This document shows, in pieces, positions 35,565 through 44,565 of a DNA stretch of 64,000 bases. The position numbers and the translations under genes are program-made. A model generated the notes under the pieces. The model did no database searches. It was not told the DNA's origin and saw only the letters and a program-made list of their open reading frames with translations. The stretch's first letter is position 1. Each line of letters opens with the position of its first letter. The stretch is taken from assembly GCF_022026155.1 (NCBI RefSeq), contig NZ_CP085041.1:1396306-1460305 (forward strand), in the 5' to 3' direction. The stretch is from Dissulfurimicrobium hydrothermale. Lineage in GTDB: Bacteria > Desulfobacterota > Dissulfuribacteria > Dissulfuribacterales > Sh68.

Positions 35565-36990
35565 TTTAATGCATCCAAATGGTTTAAAATAATAAGCCGA
35601 ATTCCCTGGTGTTATGAAACAAGATATCTGGGAAAAGCTCTTTTGTATGCGAGAACCTCCACTCGCCGGCAGCCAAAAATACGAGATGGCCCTCGGCATC
35701 CACGGCCAGATTGACCTGATTTTTTCTCTTGAACTCATCAAGTTTTTTCTGTCGCTACGACTCACCCATCTGGCAGCAGTATAATCAACCCCTTCGCAGA
35801 TCGCATCCACTCCGTATTCCGCCTTGAGCTGCGCCATAGTCACTTCAAACTGCAATAATCCTACTGCGCCCAGGATGTAACTACTGCCAAGGATGGGCTG
35901 AAACAGCTGTACCGCGCCCTTCTCACTCAACTGTAGCAATCCCTTGTGAAGTTGTTTGATCTTGACTGGATTTTTGAGCAGTACCTTGCGAAAATGTTCG
36001 GGTGCAAAACTTGGGATGCCGGTGAATTTGAGCTTTTCTTTGTTTGTAAAGGTGTCGCCTATCTTGATAGTGCCATGATTATTGATGCCAAGTTTTTTCT
36101 GTCCTGGGCCATGAAGACAATAGCATTGGCCAAGTTATTTCCTTGCCGAGTCTGTGATGGATGACTTCATGCCTTTGATGAATTTCCCTGAGCAGATACG
36201 GAAAAATGCGATCCTGTCGCGATGCACCTGGTTCATGTTGGCCTGGATCTTAAAGACAAAACCTGAAAAGTTCTCTTCCTCAGGCAAAACCATTCGGCTG
36301 ACAGTGGCCCTTGGGCCGGATGCAGGTGCAAGCTCAACAAAGGCATCAAGTAACTCCTTGACCCCAAAATTGTTGATTGCGCTGCCGAAAAACACAGGGA
36401 TCTGGTTTGCCTTTAGATATTCCATATAATTAAAGGCGCTACCGCTCCGTCCAACAGGGCAACGTCCTTACGTAGTTGTTCCGCTTGACTTCCAAGCAAA
36501 CGATCCAGCATCGGATCTTTAAGGCTGTTTATCACGATGCCTTCCCGAGATCTGGTGTCAAGACCAGGGGTTAATAGATGCAGCTCCCTTCGATATAGGT
36601 TATAGACGCCTTTGAAGCCCTTGCCCATATCTATGGCCAAGAAAGCGGCACGCATTCGATCTGGAGTTTATCCTCGATATCGGCTATATATTTAACGGAT
36701 CGATCCCTTCCCTGTCCAGCTTATTGATAAAGGTCATGACCGGGATATTTCTCATCCGGCAGACCTCCATAAGCTTTTCGGTTTGAGACCCTATGCCTTT
36801 GGCATTGTCAATCACTATGAGGGTGCTATCAACAGCAGTCAGCACACGGTATGTGTCTTCAGAAAATCCTGATGCCCCGGGGTGTCTAGGAGGTTGATCT
36901 CAAAGCCCCTGTAATTGAACTTCATCACAGAAGTGATGACAGAAAGGTACGACGACTTCGCTCTCTTTTTGGAGCTTGTTCATTTTTCGA
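35565..36990 (-). pseudogene. prfC: Decayed peptide chain release factor 3 (RF3)
   Basis: Pieces of RF3 can be read on the minus strand, but in shifting frames. In gene order, visible blocks are SVITSVM then [99 protein letters not shown] and the C-terminal [12 protein letters not shown] with [10 protein letters not shown]. At least five frame breaks separate them: near 36870, 36655, 36430, 36135 and 36085, several looking like one-base deletions. The N-terminal P-loop segment is missing. RF3 is about 528 residues and needs about 1.59 kb, so the 1.4 kb relic is also shortened. RF3 helps recycle RF1/RF2 and is dispensable in many bacteria. Confidence 0.88.
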
Positions 36991-37129
36991 TCCTTTTTTT
37001 CTGCCGGTCCTGGGTGCGGATTGACCAACTGTGATATTTGATTCATAATCAAAATATCCGGACATCTTGTGGTTGTCCATGATCAAACCATAGGGACGTC
37101 TGCAGACAATTTTGTAAAAAGGATATAAA

Positions 37130-37570
37130 ATGACAATAATCCAAGACCGAGACAAGATATTGCAACTCATAAAAACAGCAAGAACTATTGCTGTAGTGGG
37201 TATATCGCCTGACACCCAAAGGGCGAGTTATCTGGTAACACAGCGGGTCATCGGACAGGGCATCTTCAAGGTCTATCTGGTGAATCCAGTCCATGCCGGG
37301 GCAGAAATATTAGGGAGGAAGGTGCTCGCTTTTCTCAAAGATGTCCCTGAACCCATTGATATTGTGGACGTCTTCAGAAGACCTGACGCCACTGCGCCGA
37401 TATTTGAAGATGCGATCAAGACTGGAGCAAAAATTATTTGGCTCCAGCCAGGCACAGAAAACGACGAGATAATCAGTCGCTATCAAGACAGGATCATGAT
37501 TGTAAAAGACGCATGTCTTGGCGTCATGACCGGTCAGGCCTTTGCCAGCAGTAAAGAACATGTGGGTTAG
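37130..37570 (+). CDS. CoA-binding domain protein (YccU family)
   Basis: The 146-residue single Rossmann-fold protein shows TIAVVGISPDTQRASY, GFKVYLVNP-like IFKVYLVNPVHAGAEILGRKV and IIWLQPGTENDEI, the pattern of stand-alone CoA-binding proteins related to succinyl-CoA ligase alpha. Its role is not known. AAAGGATA precedes the ATG by a fitting distance. Confidence 0.88.
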   Translation: MTIIQDRDKILQLIKTARTIAVVGISPDTQRASYLVTQRVIGQGIFKVYLVNPVHAGAEILGRKVLAFLKDVPEPIDIVDVFRRPDATAPIFEDAIKTGAKIIWLQPGTENDEIISRYQDRIMIVKDACLGVMTGQAFASSKEHVG

Positions 37571-37610
37571 GTCTTGAGAAAGGTCGCTATCTATCTAGGC
37601 TAGGTCCTAG

Positions 37611-38819
37611 CTATACCTCAATTTCATAAAACCATCTCCTGGTAAGCGGTAGGTCGTCCCTCCTTCCCAGAGAATAAAGAAACTGAAAGACGTGCATCGG
37701 CCCGTAACGAAATGCTGTTTGTGAGCCGGTCAGGTACAGCCGCCACATCCTTACGAATTGTTCGCCCATCATATCTTTTACGGTCTGAACATTTGCCTCA
37801 AAACGTCTGAGCCAGTGTCCGAGGGTCATATCGTAGTGTGGGCGCAGGTCCTCCATGTCTATAAAGTCAAAACCATGTGCCTCGGCCGCCTCCAATATCT
37901 CTCCGGCAGCCGGTATATAACCGCCTGGGAATATATATGTGGTTATCCATGAATCCATTTCCTTTGGGCTTGTTCTTGAGATAGTGTGGAGCAACATCAG
38001 GCCGCCAGGACGTAGGAGGTTCGAGGCCTTTTTGAAAAACAGATGGATATTTTCCTTTCCTACATGTTCGAACATACCAACCGATACGATACGGTCAAAA
38101 GGAGACGTCTCCAGTTCCCTGTAATCCTCAAGCCTGATATTCACCTGCCCGGAAAGCCCTTGCTCCTCAACCTTTTTTTTTGCAAGGGCATATTGCTGTT
38201 CAGATAAGGTGATGCCAACTACCGAACAACCGTATATCTTCGCCGCATAGATCGCAAGACTTCCCCAGCCGCAGCCGATATCAAGAAGACGTTGGCCAGT
38301 GCTGAGTCTCAACTTGTGCAGGGTATAGGCGATCTTTCTGCGCTGAGCCTCTTCAAGGGTATCGCCTGGGGAAGAGAAAATAGCGCATGAATAGTTGAGT
38401 CCGTCGTCAAGCCATAATTTGTAGAAGTCATTTCCCTTGTCATAATGGGCCTGAACGTCTATTTTTGATTGCCTGATGCCGCCTCTTGCCTTGTTTTTGA
38501 TGCCTGCCCAACAGATACGCGCCTTTTGGCTGAAGGATAATTTAGATTGAATGCCGGTCCTGTATACCAGGCTCAACAGCGCGCCCAGATCCCCTTCTAT
38601 ATCTATATCGCCATTGACATATGCATTACCAAATGCCAGAGATGGATCACCCGTAAAAATGGAATCAATGATATCGGGCTGTTTGATATGTAGGACAAAC
38701 TGATGTGATCCCTCGCCAAACGAGAGTTCGGTTCCATCCCAAAGACGAACCTTACACGCAAAAGGTGGACTTTCCTTCAATATACAATCTAAAAATCCGA
38801 CAGCACGTCTTGTGTCCAT
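37611..38819 (-). CDS. cfa: Cyclopropane-fatty-acyl-phospholipid synthase family
   Basis: The 402-residue SAM enzyme adds a methylene bridge to unsaturated acyl chains of membrane lipids. It shows the N-terminal lipid-binding domain, HYDKGNDFYKLWLDDGLNYSCA, motif I LLDIGCGWGSLAIYAA, GITLSEQQYALA, and VSVGMFEHVGKENIHLFF with the catalytic region. GGAGG precedes the ATG by seven bases. The next gene upstream is the zinc-ribbon protein on the same strand, 17 bases away. Confidence 0.94.
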   Translation of the reverse strand: MDTRRAVGFLDCILKESPPFACKVRLWDGTELSFGEGSHQFVLHIKQPDIIDSIFTGDPSLAFGNAYVNGDIDIEGDLGALLSLVYRTGIQSKLSFSQKARICWAGIKNKARGGIRQSKIDVQAHYDKGNDFYKLWLDDGLNYSCAIFSSPGDTLEEAQRRKIAYTLHKLRLSTGQRLLDIGCGWGSLAIYAAKIYGCSVVGITLSEQQYALAKKKVEEQGLSGQVNIRLEDYRELETSPFDRIVSVGMFEHVGKENIHLFFKKASNLLRPGGLMLLHTISRTSPKEMDSWITTYIFPGGYIPAAGEILEAAEAHGFDFIDMEDLRPHYDMTLGHWLRRFEANVQTVKDMMGEQFVRMWRLYLTGSQTAFRYGPMHVFQFLYSLGRRDDLPLTRRWFYEIEV

Positions 38820-38835
38820 TTTGATGCCTCCATCG

Positions 38836-39189
38836 TTAATTTTCTTCTATAATATCATTCAATCTCCTCTGAAATTCCTCATTGGCAGCCGCCCTTTTAA
38901 GGAGATCAGGATCCAGTCCTACAGCTTCATCTTTTTTAGGTTTAAATTCGTCGCTTACGAGGTCAGAGACATCGATATCCACAAGTCTGGTCTGTCCTTT
39001 TATCTGGTTAGCACCGCCATTTTCAATTATGGCACGCTTGGCGCTGTAGGTCAACTCAAACCAATTTATAGATTCATCAGCCGAGACCCCCTCCCAAAGC
39101 AACCCCTTCAGACCTCTGAGATCGGTCCCGCATCTTTTGCAGACCTCATGATGATCAAAACTAATTGTCCCACAGCCTGGACATCTCAT
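38836..39189 (-). CDS. Zinc-ribbon protein of unknown function
   Basis: The 117-residue product starts MRCPGCGTISFDHHEVCKRCG, a four-cysteine zinc ribbon, followed by a charged region with DVSDLVSDEFKP and a helical end. The ATG at 39189 is chosen because TAAGGAGG lies just upstream. I do not recognise a named family. It is co-directional with cfa. Confidence 0.7.
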   Translation of the reverse strand: MRCPGCGTISFDHHEVCKRCGTDLRGLKGLLWEGVSADESINWFELTYSAKRAIIENGGANQIKGQTRLVDIDVSDLVSDEFKPKKDEAVGLDPDLLKRAAANEEFQRRLNDIIEEN

Positions 39190-39297
39190 TTTATTTGCCT
39201 CCTTATTACGATAATTTGGCGTCGACCATTTACAATTCATTTAAAATATATCATATAGCCATTAGATTTTTCAAAAAAAATAGGGTAAGAAAATATT

Positions 39298-39651
39298 ATG
39301 GCATCCTTTTGCAGTCAAAAATCATCTCTTATTATTATGTTGGGTCTTTTAACTGTATTTCTTTCATCCTGCACTGGCCCCCCGAAGACCCATTTGGTAT
39401 CAGATGCATCTATCTTGAAGGTGGGTCAGAGCCAGACAGATGTGCTCAAACTGTTCGGACCGCCCTATGCCAGCCAGACTAACGCCAAGGGCCAGGAAGA
39501 GTGGTATTATTATGAAGTCAACAAACATTTTTGGCAGCGCATACCTCTGCTTGGGAAATATCTGGGGGGAGAAAAGATTGAGGCCCTGCAGATCATTTTC
39601 GAGTCGAGGAAGGTCATAAAAGTGCGGTATTATGTCGTCCCCGGCAGCTGA
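39298..39651 (+). CDS. SmpA/OmlA (BamE-like) lipoprotein
   Basis: The 117-residue protein has a lipoprotein signal (hydrophobic stretch then LSSC at residues 22-25) and the small BamE-like fold pattern [19 protein letters not shown]...EEWYYYEV. It may be an outer-membrane lipoprotein of the BAM type or a relative. Its 3' end overlaps pcm by 20 bases. A second lipoprotein with the same VGxxxxxxLxxFGxP pattern occurs at 54.9 kb. Confidence 0.78.
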   Translation: MASFCSQKSSLIIMLGLLTVFLSSCTGPPKTHLVSDASILKVGQSQTDVLKLFGPPYASQTNAKGQEEWYYYEVNKHFWQRIPLLGKYLGGEKIEALQIIFESRKVIKVRYYVVPGS

Positions 39652-40306
39652 TAGATCCGGCAGCGACCGATTCAAAATAGCTAGAGAGAGGATGGTTGGG
39701 CTGCAACTTGCGTCCAACGGGATAACGGACGAAAGGGTGCTGGCGGCTATGCGCAAGGTGCCAAGACATCTTTTTGTCGATGAGGCCTTGTGGGACCAGG
39801 CATATGGCGATTTTCCTTTGCCTATAGGCTATGCCCAGACTATTTCTCAGCCCTATATCGTGGCCTTGATGACGCAGGAACTCGGGCTGAAGGGTATTGA
39901 GAAGGTGCTTGAGGTAGGCACTGGTTCAGGTTATCAAGCCGCCATACTTGGTGAGCTTGCAAGGTCGGTCTTCAGTGTTGAGAGGGTGCCAGCCCTGCTC
40001 ATAAGGGCAAGAAAGACCCTGGATAGTCTAGGTTATTCCAATGTTTATCTGAAACTTGATGACGGGACATGGGGATGGCGAGACGAGGCACCGTTTGACG
40101 CCATAATTGTTACCGCAGGATCCCCGATGGTACCCAAACCGCTTGTTGACCAGCTTGGAGATCCTGGCGTATTGATCATCCCTGTCGGTGATGAATATTC
40201 CCAAGTATTGGTGAAGATAACAAAAAGCGACGGTAGGTTGGAACAGAAGAACATAACAGGGGTGCGTTTTGTAAGGTTGATCGGTGAGCATGGATGGAAG
40301 GAGTAG
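39632..40306 (+). CDS. pcm: Protein-L-isoaspartate O-methyltransferase
   Basis: The 224-residue SAM enzyme repairs isoaspartyl residues in aged proteins. It shows [38 protein letters not shown], motif [16 protein letters not shown] and [16 protein letters not shown], the standard Pcm blocks. Length is normal. Confidence 0.95.
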   Translation: MSSPAADRSGSDRFKIARERMVGLQLASNGITDERVLAAMRKVPRHLFVDEALWDQAYGDFPLPIGYAQTISQPYIVALMTQELGLKGIEKVLEVGTGSGYQAAILGELARSVFSVERVPALLIRARKTLDSLGYSNVYLKLDDGTWGWRDEAPFDAIIVTAGSPMVPKPLVDQLGDPGVLIIPVGDEYSQVLVKITKSDGRLEQKNITGVRFVRLIGEHGWKE

Positions 40307-40333
40307 GTTTAATTAAGGGGTCTGATTAAAGAT

Positions 40334-40786
40334 ATGATGCGAAGGATTGGGGTGATAGGCGCGGGTCTGTGCGATCCTGAGATTGCCGCAATGGCTGAAC
40401 AGGCAGGGCGCATGATAGCGGAACGGGGCGCCATTTTATATTGCGGCGGTCTAGGAGGAGTGATGGAGGCCGCGGCAAAAGGGGCGTTTAATGCAGGAGG
40501 CATTACGGTTGGCATACTTCCTGGGCCGAAAGCGGCAGATGCTAATCCTTACATAAAAATACCTGTAATGACGGACATGGGATACGCAAGAAATGTAATA
40601 CTTGTCAGGTCATGTGAGGTGCTTATAGCCATTGCTGGCTCGTACGGCACGCTCGCAGAGGCATCCATCGCCTTAAAGATGTGGAAACCGGTCATCGGCC
40701 TGAAGACATGGGAAAATCTCAAAGGCGTTTATTATGTCGATTCCCCTAAAGAGGCCGTAGACAAGGCATTCGAAATGTTGCTTTAA
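40334..40786 (+). CDS. TIGR00725-type LOG-like protein
   Basis: The 150-residue Rossmann protein starts MRRIGVIGAGLCDPE and has YCGGLGGVMEAAAKGAFNAGGITVGILPG, TDMGYARNVILVRSCEVLIAIAGSYGTLAE, as in the TIGR00725 relatives of LOG (cytokinin riboside phosphoribohydrolase) proteins. It lacks the full PGGxGTxxE catalytic motif (here GSYGTLAE), so its activity is unclear. The next gene starts on its stop codon (TAATG). Confidence 0.85.
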   Translation: MMRRIGVIGAGLCDPEIAAMAEQAGRMIAERGAILYCGGLGGVMEAAAKGAFNAGGITVGILPGPKAADANPYIKIPVMTDMGYARNVILVRSCEVLIAIAGSYGTLAEASIALKMWKPVIGLKTWENLKGVYYVDSPKEAVDKAFEMLL

Positions 40787-41451
40787 TGGCAATAAAAGGG
40801 GGCATGGAAATTTTAGATTCAGCCATTCAACTCTTGCTTCATCTTGACAATTACTTGGATTTGTTTGTCCGGGGTTACGGTCCGTTTATCTATCTGATAT
40901 TGTTTTTGATAGTATTCGCAGAAACGGGATTGGTCATAGCCCCATTTCTCCCGGGCGATTCACTCCTTTTTGTAACAGGTACATTGGCCGCTTCAGGCGC
41001 AATGGACATTAGGCTTCTGATGGTTTTGCTGATAATTTCAGCGGTCCTTGGGGATACGGTAAATTACTGGGCTGGTTATTGCGTCGGACCTATGGTGTTT
41101 CGCATGGAAAGCTCACGTCTTCTAAATAAAAAACACCTGGAAAGAACGCATTTATTCTATGAAAAATATGGCGGTAAGACTATAATAATCGCACGTTTCA
41201 TTCCTATAATCCGTACTTTTGCGCCGTTTGTTGCAGGGATCGGCAGAATGACTTATAGGCGCTTTGTTGCCTACAATATAATAGGTGGCTCCTTGTGGGT
41301 GACGCTCTTTCTGTTGGGCGGTTTCTTTTTCGGCAATATATCATTCGTCAAAAAAAACCTGACCTCTTTTATCTTTTTTATCATCATTTTTTCCATCATG
41401 CCTGGGGTAATTGAATATACAAGGGCCAGATACGGTAAAGCCAGGGCCTAG
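40786..41451 (+). CDS. DedA family membrane protein
   Basis: The 221-residue inner-membrane protein has GPFIYLILFLIVFAETGLVIAPFLPGDSLLF, LGDTVNYWAGYCVG, FIPIIRTFAPFVAGIGRM and GGSLWV, the DedA (VTT-fold) motifs. Family members are linked to undecaprenyl phosphate or phospholipid flipping and to membrane potential. It is coupled to the LOG-like gene by overlapping stop and start codons. Confidence 0.93.
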   Translation: MAIKGGMEILDSAIQLLLHLDNYLDLFVRGYGPFIYLILFLIVFAETGLVIAPFLPGDSLLFVTGTLAASGAMDIRLLMVLLIISAVLGDTVNYWAGYCVGPMVFRMESSRLLNKKHLERTHLFYEKYGGKTIIIARFIPIIRTFAPFVAGIGRMTYRRFVAYNIIGGSLWVTLFLLGGFFFGNISFVKKNLTSFIFFIIIFSIMPGVIEYTRARYGKARA

Positions 41452-42290
41452 CCCTGTTTGTATTCATGTTGAAGCATCTGAAGATCTTTCCAGACATCGA
41501 GCTTTACAGACTTTTGCCTGTCACCGGCAAGACGTAGAATATAGGCCGGATGATAAGTGACAACCACCTTTATGTCCAATATATCATTTGGTCGATCGAT
41601 CCGCATTGACGACACCGGCAGATCTGGCAGGGAATAAAGGACGCCCCTTAGTTCATGTAACGGCTTTCTGACATTCAAGAGCCATTGCGCGGCAATCTGG
41701 CCTAGCGCCAAGATGAGCTTCGGGGAAACTGCGCATATCTGTAAGGCCAAAAATGGTATACATGAAGCGATCTCGCCTGGTTTCGGCGTCCGGTTAGCCG
41801 GGGGTCGGCACTTTATGACGCTTGTTATATATGTATCACTTCTTTCAATATCTATAGCCTTTAGCATCTTTGCCAAGAGTTTTCCTGAAGGTCCTACAAA
41901 AGGACGTCCCTCTATATCTTCTTCTCTCCCTGGGGCTTCGCCTACAATAAGAAGACGCGCATCACCAGGGCCCTCTCCAAAGACTATGCCTTTTCTCGTT
42001 TTGTGGAGTCCACACCTTTTGCAATCTCCAAGCAGATCCTTCACCTCAAGGAGCCCTGCTTCCCCTTTGGGCAAAGATATTTTTGTCGCCGGCACTGTAG
42101 CATCCCATTTGCCGTTCTGAAAATTATGTAAGCAGTCAGCGGACCCTCCAAGAAAGGCATTGATATGGCGCGTCCTCTCCACGACCTCTGTGCCGAGTTC
42201 CCTTTGAAATCTGATCCAATTGATGATATCGTGTATAAAATCAGTAAATTTGTCGAAGGTCATAGATGGTCGCTGCATGAATGGTCGCAA
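41448..42290 (-). CDS. Type-4 (Fe-S) uracil-DNA glycosylase
   Basis: The 280-residue enzyme removes uracil from DNA. It shows the family-4 pattern: GDCKRCGLHKTR (cluster cysteines), VFGEGPGDARLLIVGEAPGREEDIEGRPFVGPSG, CRPPANRTPKPGEIASC and VVVTYHPAYILR. It has an N-terminal extension of about 75 residues without known motif. The TTG at 42290 is taken as start because AGAGGA lies six bases upstream; ATGs at 42278 and 42263 have no such site. It converges with dedA, overlapping by four bases. Confidence 0.9.
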   Translation of the reverse strand: MRPFMQRPSMTFDKFTDFIHDIINWIRFQRELGTEVVERTRHINAFLGGSADCLHNFQNGKWDATVPATKISLPKGEAGLLEVKDLLGDCKRCGLHKTRKGIVFGEGPGDARLLIVGEAPGREEDIEGRPFVGPSGKLLAKMLKAIDIERSDTYITSVIKCRPPANRTPKPGEIASCIPFLALQICAVSPKLILALGQIAAQWLLNVRKPLHELRGVLYSLPDLPVSSMRIDRPNDILDIKVVVTYHPAYILRLAGDRQKSVKLDVWKDLQMLQHEYKQG

Positions 42291-42357
42291 ATATCATCCT
42301 CTGCCCCTATAAATAAATGAATCGATAAAATTATGAAAGAGGCATAAAAGATAAAAG

Positions 42358-42630
42358 GTGATAAAAACAGCGATTTTGTTGATAGTCTGTTATGTCGCAT
42401 CCATGTCGTGTTGCCTGAAACAGGTATGTGCCGATGAGCCAAAAGACGCAAAGAGACTCTTTGAGAAAAAATGCGGAATCTGCCACTCGATAGAAAGGCC
42501 AAAGTCGATGAGGATGAGTAGGAACGAATGGAAAAAGACGGTCATTAGGATGCGGGAACATGCAAGGGTTTTTACGGATGCCGAGGCCGAGATCATCATT
42601 GATTATCTTGCCGAGCACTATGGCCGTTAA
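42358..42630 (+). CDS. Small periplasmic mono-haem cytochrome c-like protein
   Basis: The 90-residue protein has a signal sequence (to about residue 25) and one haem-c site CGICH (39-43), then a helical end ARVFTDAEAEIIIDYLAEHYG as in cytochrome c domains that carry a late Met ligand. MRMSRNEW offers possible Met ligands. It starts with GTG at 42358 and has no near-perfect ribosome site. The redox partner is unknown. Confidence 0.75.
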   Translation: MIKTAILLIVCYVASMSCCLKQVCADEPKDAKRLFEKKCGICHSIERPKSMRMSRNEWKKTVIRMREHARVFTDAEAEIIIDYLAEHYGR

Positions 42631-42642
42631 ACATCTTTCCGA

Positions 42643-43869
42643 TCATTCATGCCTCAAGGCCTCAATTGGATTTAAGAGTGAGGCCTTATAAGCAGGATAA
42701 AAACCGAAGAATACCCCGGTAACAACCGAAAAGCCAAAGGCTAGGACTATAGAGATAGGCGAGATAAGCGTTGGCCATCCGGTTGTTGCCACGGCCAAGG
42801 TCACCCCCATGCCCATAATTATCCCGATAATACCCCCCGATACTGAAAGCGTGACGGCCTCAATAAGAAACTGGAGTCTTATATCCCATGTCTTAGCACC
42901 AACCGCCATCCTTATCCCGATCTCTCTTGTCCTTTCTGTTACTGAAACGAGCATGATGTTCATTATCCCGATGCCGCCTACCACCAATGATATGGACGCT
43001 ATTGCGCCAAGCAAGAGGGACATGATCTTTGCAGTCTTTTCAGCGGCCTTGAGTATTTGGGTGAGGTTTTTTACAGTAAAGTCATTCTCTTGTTTAGGCC
43101 CGATGTGGTGTCTCTGCTTCAAAAGCTCTGTTATTTGTTCTTCGGCAGGGCCTAGTTCATTAGCCCCTTTGGCGCTTACAAGGATGATCTTTACCACACC
43201 TGGAAATGGGACGCCGAAGAGCTTCTTTTGCGCCGTTGTGACAGGTACATATATGGCGTCGTCCTGATCCTGCCCGTTCGGCGACTGACCTTTTTCGGCA
43301 AGCACGCCGATTACGGTGAACGGGACGTTTTTAATCCTTATGATCTGCCCGATCGGATTGATAGCACCAAATAAGTTGTCTACTACGGTCTTGCCTAGGA
43401 GGCATACCTTTGCAGCAGCCTTTACGTCATCTTGTGTAAAATATCTGCCTGACGCAATGGGCCAATCTCTTAGATCGAACATGCTGGGCGTTGTGCCAGT
43501 AACCAATGTTGACCAGTTCTGATTACCATACATTACCTGTGCCACACCGCTGTCTACAGGGGCTACATACAAGACAGCCGGACATTGTTTCTTGATGGCC
43601 TCAGCATCTGAAAGCGTGAGCGTCAGCTGGGTGCCGCTTCCCATTCTTACGCCGCTGGCAGTGCTTGCACCTGGCAATACTATCAGGAGATTGCTGCCTA
43701 TGCTCTTTATTTGCTCGTCGAGCATCATCCTTGCGCCGTTTCCCAGGGCGAGCATTACAATGACAGCGGCGACGCCTATGATGATGCCAAGCATAGTAAG
43801 GACAGAGCGCATCTTGTTTGTCATCAAGGCGTCGAAAGCTATCTTGAGAGATGGGACGACCCCGATCAC
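42643..43869 (-). CDS. MacB-like ABC transporter permease
   Basis: The 408-residue permease has an N-terminal membrane helix (VLTMLGIIIGVAAVIVML), a large periplasmic MacB_PCD domain and three C-terminal helices with GGIGIMNIMLVSVTERTREIGIRMAVGA. In E. coli MacB permease and ATPase are one chain; here they are two genes overlapping by four bases. Together with MacA- and TolC-like genes upstream in the operon it makes a tripartite efflux system (substrate unknown). Confidence 0.9.
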   Translation of the reverse strand: MIGVVPSLKIAFDALMTNKMRSVLTMLGIIIGVAAVIVMLALGNGARMMLDEQIKSIGSNLLIVLPGASTASGVRMGSGTQLTLTLSDAEAIKKQCPAVLYVAPVDSGVAQVMYGNQNWSTLVTGTTPSMFDLRDWPIASGRYFTQDDVKAAAKVCLLGKTVVDNLFGAINPIGQIIRIKNVPFTVIGVLAEKGQSPNGQDQDDAIYVPVTTAQKKLFGVPFPGVVKIILVSAKGANELGPAEEQITELLKQRHHIGPKQENDFTVKNLTQILKAAEKTAKIMSLLLGAIASISLVVGGIGIMNIMLVSVTERTREIGIRMAVGAKTWDIRLQFLIEAVTLSVSGGIIGIIMGMGVTLAVATTGWPTLISPISIVLAFGFSVVTGVFFGFYPAYKASLLNPIEALRHE

Positions 43870-44555
43870 TTTTTGACCTCCTCGTCACTGACGACCGCTC
43901 CATCTGAGAATTTTATAATGCGTCTTGCAAAAGATGCTATATCAGGTTCATGGGTGACAAGAATGAGTGTAACCCTAAGCCCATTATTCAGTTTCGTAAA
44001 AAGATCCATAATCTCATAACTCGTCTTTGTGTCGAGGTTTCCTGTTGGCTCATCTGCAAGTATGATCGAGGCGTTATTCACAAGGGCCCTGGCAATGGCT
44101 ATCCTTTGCTGTTGACCGCCGGAGAGTTGAGTCGGATAATTGAACGCCTTCTGCTCGAGGCCTACAGATCTCAGGGCCTCAAGCGCCAGCTCTCTGCGCT
44201 TCTTGGCCGCAAGCCCTGCATACAGCATAGGGAGCTCGACATTTTCAATCACCTTGGTCCGTTGGAGGAGATTAAAACCTTGGAATATAAATCCGATCTT
44301 TTTGTTCCTTATCTCAGAAAGTTCATCACTGCTCAAATTGTTTACATCCACACCGTCCAGACGATACTCTCCACTCGTAGGCTTGTCGAGGCAGCCTATT
44401 AAGTTCATGAAGGTTGATTTGCCTGAACCAGATGCGCCCATGACTGCTACAAACTCACCTGAATCGATGGAAAGCGAGACGTCCTTTAATGCATATATTT
44501 CGACATCGCCGAATCTGTATACCTTTCCCAATCCCTTGGTTTCTATGAGAGCCAT
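43866..44555 (-). CDS. MacB/LolD-type ABC ATP-binding protein
   Basis: The 229-residue ATPase shows Walker A GASGSGKS, LSGGQQQR and ILADEPTGNLD. The start at 44555 (MALIETKGLGKVYRFG) lies 10 bases past the MacA stop; a longer reading to 44618 would overlap the MacA gene. It powers the permease encoded right after it. Confidence 0.92.
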   Translation of the reverse strand: MALIETKGLGKVYRFGDVEIYALKDVSLSIDSGEFVAVMGASGSGKSTFMNLIGCLDKPTSGEYRLDGVDVNNLSSDELSEIRNKKIGFIFQGFNLLQRTKVIENVELPMLYAGLAAKKRRELALEALRSVGLEQKAFNYPTQLSGGQQQRIAIARALVNNASIILADEPTGNLDTKTSYEIMDLFTKLNNGLRVTLILVTHEPDIASFARRIIKFSDGAVVSDEEVKK

Positions 44556-44565
44556 GGCGTTAATC

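Noticed and set aside
35946-36429. Plus-strand frames in the prfC region
   Set aside because: They have no motif and no ribosome site, while RF3 blocks are clear on the minus strand.
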